The notes beneath the pieces are model-generated. The model did not search any database, was not told the origin of the DNA, and saw only the letters and a program-made list of their open reading frames with translations. Of a stretch of 64,000 nucleotides of DNA, positions 60,569-64,000 are shown piece after piece (position 1 is the first letter of the stretch; the number at the start of each line of letters is the position of its first letter). The position numbers and the translations under genes were made by a program. The stretch lies in NCBI GenBank assembly GCA_027577595.1, contig JANBRJ010000007.1, positions 248,001-312,000 of the forward strand. Reading direction: 5' to 3'. The stretch is from Coemansia sp. RSA 487. Its lineage: Eukaryota > Kickxellomycota > Kickxellomycetes > Kickxellales > Kickxellaceae.

Positions 60569-62935
60569 CTAGACGCTGCCGCCGCTGCGGTGGGTGGGGA
60601 TCTGGTTGAGCTTGAGGTTTTCCTTGGGCAAGCGACCCTTGGCTTGGAAGGATTCCTTGATCTCGGCAAGGACATTAAACATCTGCTCAAACTCGACGGT
60701 GCCAGCAGGATCAGCGTGGTTGATATTTGCCTCCTTCAGATACGGATCAAGACCGCCAGCGGGGACTGGGACCTTGATGGACTCAAAGAACGGGCGGATA
60801 TCCTTAACCTCGATGTGGCCGTCGCCATGTACATCAAACTCCGAGAATGCCGACAAGATAGCACCGATCTCCTCGGCAGAGAACACGCCGCGACGGTAGT
60901 ACGACGCAGGGTCCAGGAAGTCCAGACTGCCTGTTGTGCGCAAGTTGACGTAGCCGTTGCGGTGCTGGTTCGCAGGAGCTCCCTTCTTTGCCTTGCTGTC
61001 TTCCTCCTCCTGGATAATCGAGTCTGGAAGCCCCATGGTTGTCAGGTACTCCAGGGCCTTGCGGCGCTCTGCACGCTTGCGCGATTCGTCCCAGCCGAGC
61101 TCGGCAGCCATGATGCCGACGATCTTGGGAATCGACTCACGCGCTGCTTGGGCGTCCAGGAACGCCAGTCTCAGGCGTCTGCCGATGACGTCAACTATCG
61201 ACAGTGCGTACTCGTACTGCACAGCATACCGTACCTCAGCGTCGATGAACGGATACAGTGGGTGGATGCGTTCGCCCAGCGACGGGAACTGCGCGCCCTT
61301 GTGGTCGCCTAGCGCACACACGGCCCATGCGCGGTCGCCGTAGTTGTGCGACAAATGCCTGGCCACTTCCAGATCGACGCCAAAGTTCTGTACAAGCTTG
61401 ATGAACATGGTGTCAGACCATGCATGCGATCCGATCAGTCGCACACTCTCGGTCTGGCAGTCCCGCAGGGGCTGCAGCGAAAACGCGTCGATCGCCTTGT
61501 CGATGGTCTCCTTGGCCATCTCGCGATACGTGGTCCATTTGCCACCGGCTATCGTGATCAGCCCAGAGTCCGACGTGTGGATCATGTGGTTGCGCACCAG
61601 ATCCTTGGTGTTCTTTGCCTTTGGATCGCGCACAAGCGGACGGATGCCGGACCATGCAGCCAAGACGTCGCCGCGACGGATCTTGACATCAGGCGACAGG
61701 AAGCGCCGGATCTCCGACAGAATCCACTCGATTTCCTTCTCGGACGGCTTGGGGTTTGCCTCGACCTGGCACAGCGTGTCGGTGGTGCCGGCAACAACAC
61801 CACCCTCCCACGGAAGGAAGAACACGACGCGTCCGTCGGTGGTGGCCGGGTCAAGCATACCCATATTCTTGGGGCTGAAGTACGAGGGCAGCACAAGGTG
61901 CACGCCGGAGCTGGGCGCAACAATGTCGGACATTCCGGGCTCGTCCATCTTGAGAATGGCATCCGAGAACGGACCCGTTGCATTGATGACGCCCTTGGCC
62001 TTGACCGCCCACTCCTCGCCGGTCTCGTTGTCGCGCATCATTGCGCCGCGCACACTCTCCTTGCCAGTTTCTTCGTCCTTTTCCTTGATCAGCGACGTCA
62101 CCTCTACGTGGTTGGCAACAACGGCGCCGTGCGCTGCAGCCGTCACCGCCAGCGCAGAGTTCATACGTGCGTCGTTGTGCTGGCCGTCAAAGTACACAAG
62201 CGATCCAACAAGGTTCTCTGCACGGAGCATTGGAAAGCTCTCGAGCGTCTTGGAGCGACCCATGATGTAGCTGCTGCTTATCCCCTGCTTGCCAGCCAGC
62301 AGATCGTACATTTTGCAGCCAATCCAAAAGTACGGCAATTGCCACCACGTGTACACGGGGAGCAAGATAGGCAGCTCGTTACTCAAGTACGGAGCAATGT
62401 TAAGGAAGGTTTTGCGCTCGTGAAGGGCCTCACGCACCATCTTCCACTGCTCGTAGTCCAGCCCCATAATTGCCTTTTGTAAGTAGCGCACGCCGCCGTG
62501 CACCAGCTTGGTCGACTTGGACGAAGTACCAGATGCAAAGTCGTCGCGCTCCACCATCGCTACCTTGAGGCCGCGGGTTGCCGCATCCAGCGTGCACCCG
62601 GCTCCCGTGGCACCGCCACCGATCACAAGGAGATCGAACTCGCGCTCCTGTGCTGTCTTGGAGTCTGCGCCGTCGCGTGCAAGCCCCTTGAGATCGTTGA
62701 TCATTTCCTGACGCTTCGGCGGCGTCCAGAACGCGTGCGGCCGCATTCCTGGCGGAGTCGGCGTTTCGAGTGGGTCTGCGTAGTGCATCGATGACTGCGG
62801 GTACAGGCTGGCTATGCTAAGCGATTTTCCCATGCGCTTCTGGTAGTACGAGTAGCCCGCGCACGAAAGTCCGGCAGCGGCTGTCCCCGCAACACCGTAT
62901 CTTAGCGCCTTCTTTGCAATGTGCTGGCGCCACAT
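60569..62935 (-). CDS. GUT2: Mitochondrial FAD glycerol-3-phosphate dehydrogenase with EF-hand
   Basis: This 788-residue enzyme oxidises glycerol-3-phosphate to dihydroxyacetone phosphate at the outer face of the inner mitochondrial membrane and passes electrons to ubiquinone (yeast Gut2, human GPD2). The N-terminus has a basic targeting sequence (MWRQHIAKKALRYG) and a short hydrophobic span. The FAD-binding GGGATGAG is at 106-113, followed by TSSKSTKLVHGGVRYL. Further landmarks are GVINATGPFSDAI, FFLPWEGGVVAGTTDT and ITIAGGKWTTYREMA. A C-terminal EF-hand loop (701-712, DVHGDGHIEVKD) is present, as in animal GPD2 but absent from yeast Gut2, which suggests calcium control. Position 12 of the loop is Asp, not the usual Glu. 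The gene is intron-less. Confidence 0.96.
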   Translation of the reverse strand: MWRQHIAKKALRYGVAGTAAAGLSCAGYSYYQKRMGKSLSIASLYPQSSMHYADPLETPTPPGMRPHAFWTPPKRQEMINDLKGLARDGADSKTAQEREFDLLVIGGGATGAGCTLDAATRGLKVAMVERDDFASGTSSKSTKLVHGGVRYLQKAIMGLDYEQWKMVREALHERKTFLNIAPYLSNELPILLPVYTWWQLPYFWIGCKMYDLLAGKQGISSSYIMGRSKTLESFPMLRAENLVGSLVYFDGQHNDARMNSALAVTAAAHGAVVANHVEVTSLIKEKDEETGKESVRGAMMRDNETGEEWAVKAKGVINATGPFSDAILKMDEPGMSDIVAPSSGVHLVLPSYFSPKNMGMLDPATTDGRVVFFLPWEGGVVAGTTDTLCQVEANPKPSEKEIEWILSEIRRFLSPDVKIRRGDVLAAWSGIRPLVRDPKAKNTKDLVRNHMIHTSDSGLITIAGGKWTTYREMAKETIDKAIDAFSLQPLRDCQTESVRLIGSHAWSDTMFIKLVQNFGVDLEVARHLSHNYGDRAWAVCALGDHKGAQFPSLGERIHPLYPFIDAEVRYAVQYEYALSIVDVIGRRLRLAFLDAQAARESIPKIVGIMAAELGWDESRKRAERRKALEYLTTMGLPDSIIQEEEDSKAKKGAPANQHRNGYVNLRTTGSLDFLDPASYYRRGVFSAEEIGAILSAFSEFDVHGDGHIEVKDIRPFFESIKVPVPAGGLDPYLKEANINHADPAGTVEFEQMFNVLAEIKESFQAKGRLPKENLKLNQIPTHRSGGSV

Positions 62936-64000
62936 GGCTTACTTTTCTCAGTTACTTGATCTGGTTAGCAAATGCTGAAGATAAGCGTGGAGGTTAAAAA
63001 GGCCTTTTTGGCAGATCTGGGCTCTAAAAAAGCAGTAGATATAAAAGCGAAGCCAAACAATCAGCGAGAGAGGGGAAGGCCCTTTGTTTCTGAGAAGAGA
63101 CAATAGAACTGACAAAGATGATAGTAAAAGCTACACCCCCACAAAATAAAATAATTGCTAAAACGACGAGGAGAGGAGAGAAGAATGTATCGGACGAAAT
63201 ATTAAAAAAGGACAAATATCTCTTGTCTTTCAGGATATAGGAGGACAGGTCGTGACTTGCGCAGAAAGAATAATTAGAGAGGAAGTGCGGAAAGAATAAT
63301 TGCAATAATAGATAGGCAGACTATTTTAAACGTTTTAGAAAGGAAAGCCTCAAATATTCGGCCGAACGAGAAACGGCAAACAAAATGCTTCTTTCTTTTC
63401 CCCCATTCTCACTCAGGCTCTGGAACTTTTTTTTCCTTTGCCCGATTTATACACACACACGAGCTTCCTGTAGTTGCACATGCCGTCGTGTGTATGCAGA
63501 AAGCGCTTGGCCCAGATTTCACCGTCTTCATGCTGTGCGTTCTTTGTTCACCTATTTCCAAACTGGGCAATTGCTGCTTCTTCCGCGGCCTTGTCCGTCC
63601 AACCAATTCCTTTAAACTGATGGTTGTCTCTTTTCCGCACGTTTCCTCCCTTGCAAAACGCCCTTTATTTATATCCGCACTCTCCTATTATCTCTTAATG
63701 GCCCAACCTCCACGCCACGCACATACATTTCATTAAAGCTTATTCTGCAAGACAGAGTGAGGAGGGGCACAGAGATACGCAATGCAAATGACCTTTTTGC
63801 ATTTCTTGGGTTGTGTCTGTGCGTATATTCTGTAACCTGTAACCTGTATCTCGGATCTCATATTTCAAAGATAGTTTTTCTGCCTTTATCGATGCTACTG
63901 CATCATCATCGATGGCATGAGCGGTCTTTATTTCAAATATTTAGAGGATGATCGGGAACAGTCTGGCGAATTAGAACTCTCCAAGTCTGTGCGCTTTCGT
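62936..64000. other. Gene-free right end of window
   Basis: This region holds the promoter of the glycerol-3-phosphate dehydrogenase gene and AT-rich or CT-rich sequence. Short open frames are not convincing. The next gene probably starts beyond the window. Confidence 0.55.

Noticed and set aside
61346-62482. 378-codon plus-strand frame opposite the glycerol-3-phosphate dehydrogenase
   Set aside because: The minus-strand gene is unmistakable, and the antisense translation has no family features.

Overview
This is a nuclear chromosome segment from a fungus. Coding sequence is compact and relatively GC-rich, gaps are AT-rich and T/C-tracted, most genes are intron-less, and the few introns have GTAAGT-type donors and CTAAC-type branch sites. 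An early-diverging lineage, plausibly Kickxellales (Zoopagomycota), is suggested by an FAD glycerol-3-phosphate dehydrogenase with an EF-hand, an HACL1-type lyase, a DUF4246 protein and a decayed copy of an LRR/F-box-like family that I recall as expanded in Coemansia-type genomes. The lineage is inference, not proof.

Layout. 1-2.6 kb holds transposon fossils: a decayed Ty3/Gypsy pol abutted by a broken Tc1/mariner (DD34E) transposase. 3.1-8.4 kb holds housekeeping genes: GPN2 GTPase, the TFIIH helicase RAD3/XPD, the U1 snRNP factor LUC7 and the twin-CX9C protein COX23. A 4.65 kb gene-free stretch follows. 13-25 kb holds a SOK1/TCP11 protein, a seven-exon cyclin C, the RNase P/MRP subunit POP4, the GATOR1/SEACIT subunit NPR2 and a large disordered protein ending in a CaaX box. 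25-38.3 kb holds SEN1 helicase, a DUF4246 protein whose catalytic residues look lost, an LRR-like pseudogene, a proline-rich protein and tubulin cofactor B.

38.5-52.9 kb holds a very large secreted Ser/Ala/acidic protein, phosphopantothenate-cysteine ligase, an FAM192A/NIP30-like protein, a stand-alone FetA-like ABC ATPase, a PWWP-like/AT-hook chromatin protein, a DUF3245 protein and a secreted His/Pro repeat protein. 53.2-63 kb holds a BAG co-chaperone with a perfect heat-shock element upstream, a START protein with possible upstream membrane exons, 2-hydroxyacyl-CoA lyase and mitochondrial glycerol-3-phosphate dehydrogenase. The last kilobase is gene-free.

The genes are mostly independent housekeeping units, many arranged as divergent or convergent pairs. 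There is no evident biosynthetic cluster or defence island. The most unusual items are the phosphophoryn-like secreted protein, the CaaX-anchored disordered protein, the apparent DUF4246 pseudoenzyme, the lone bacterial-type ABC ATPase, the START locus and the 4.65 kb gene-free divergent region.
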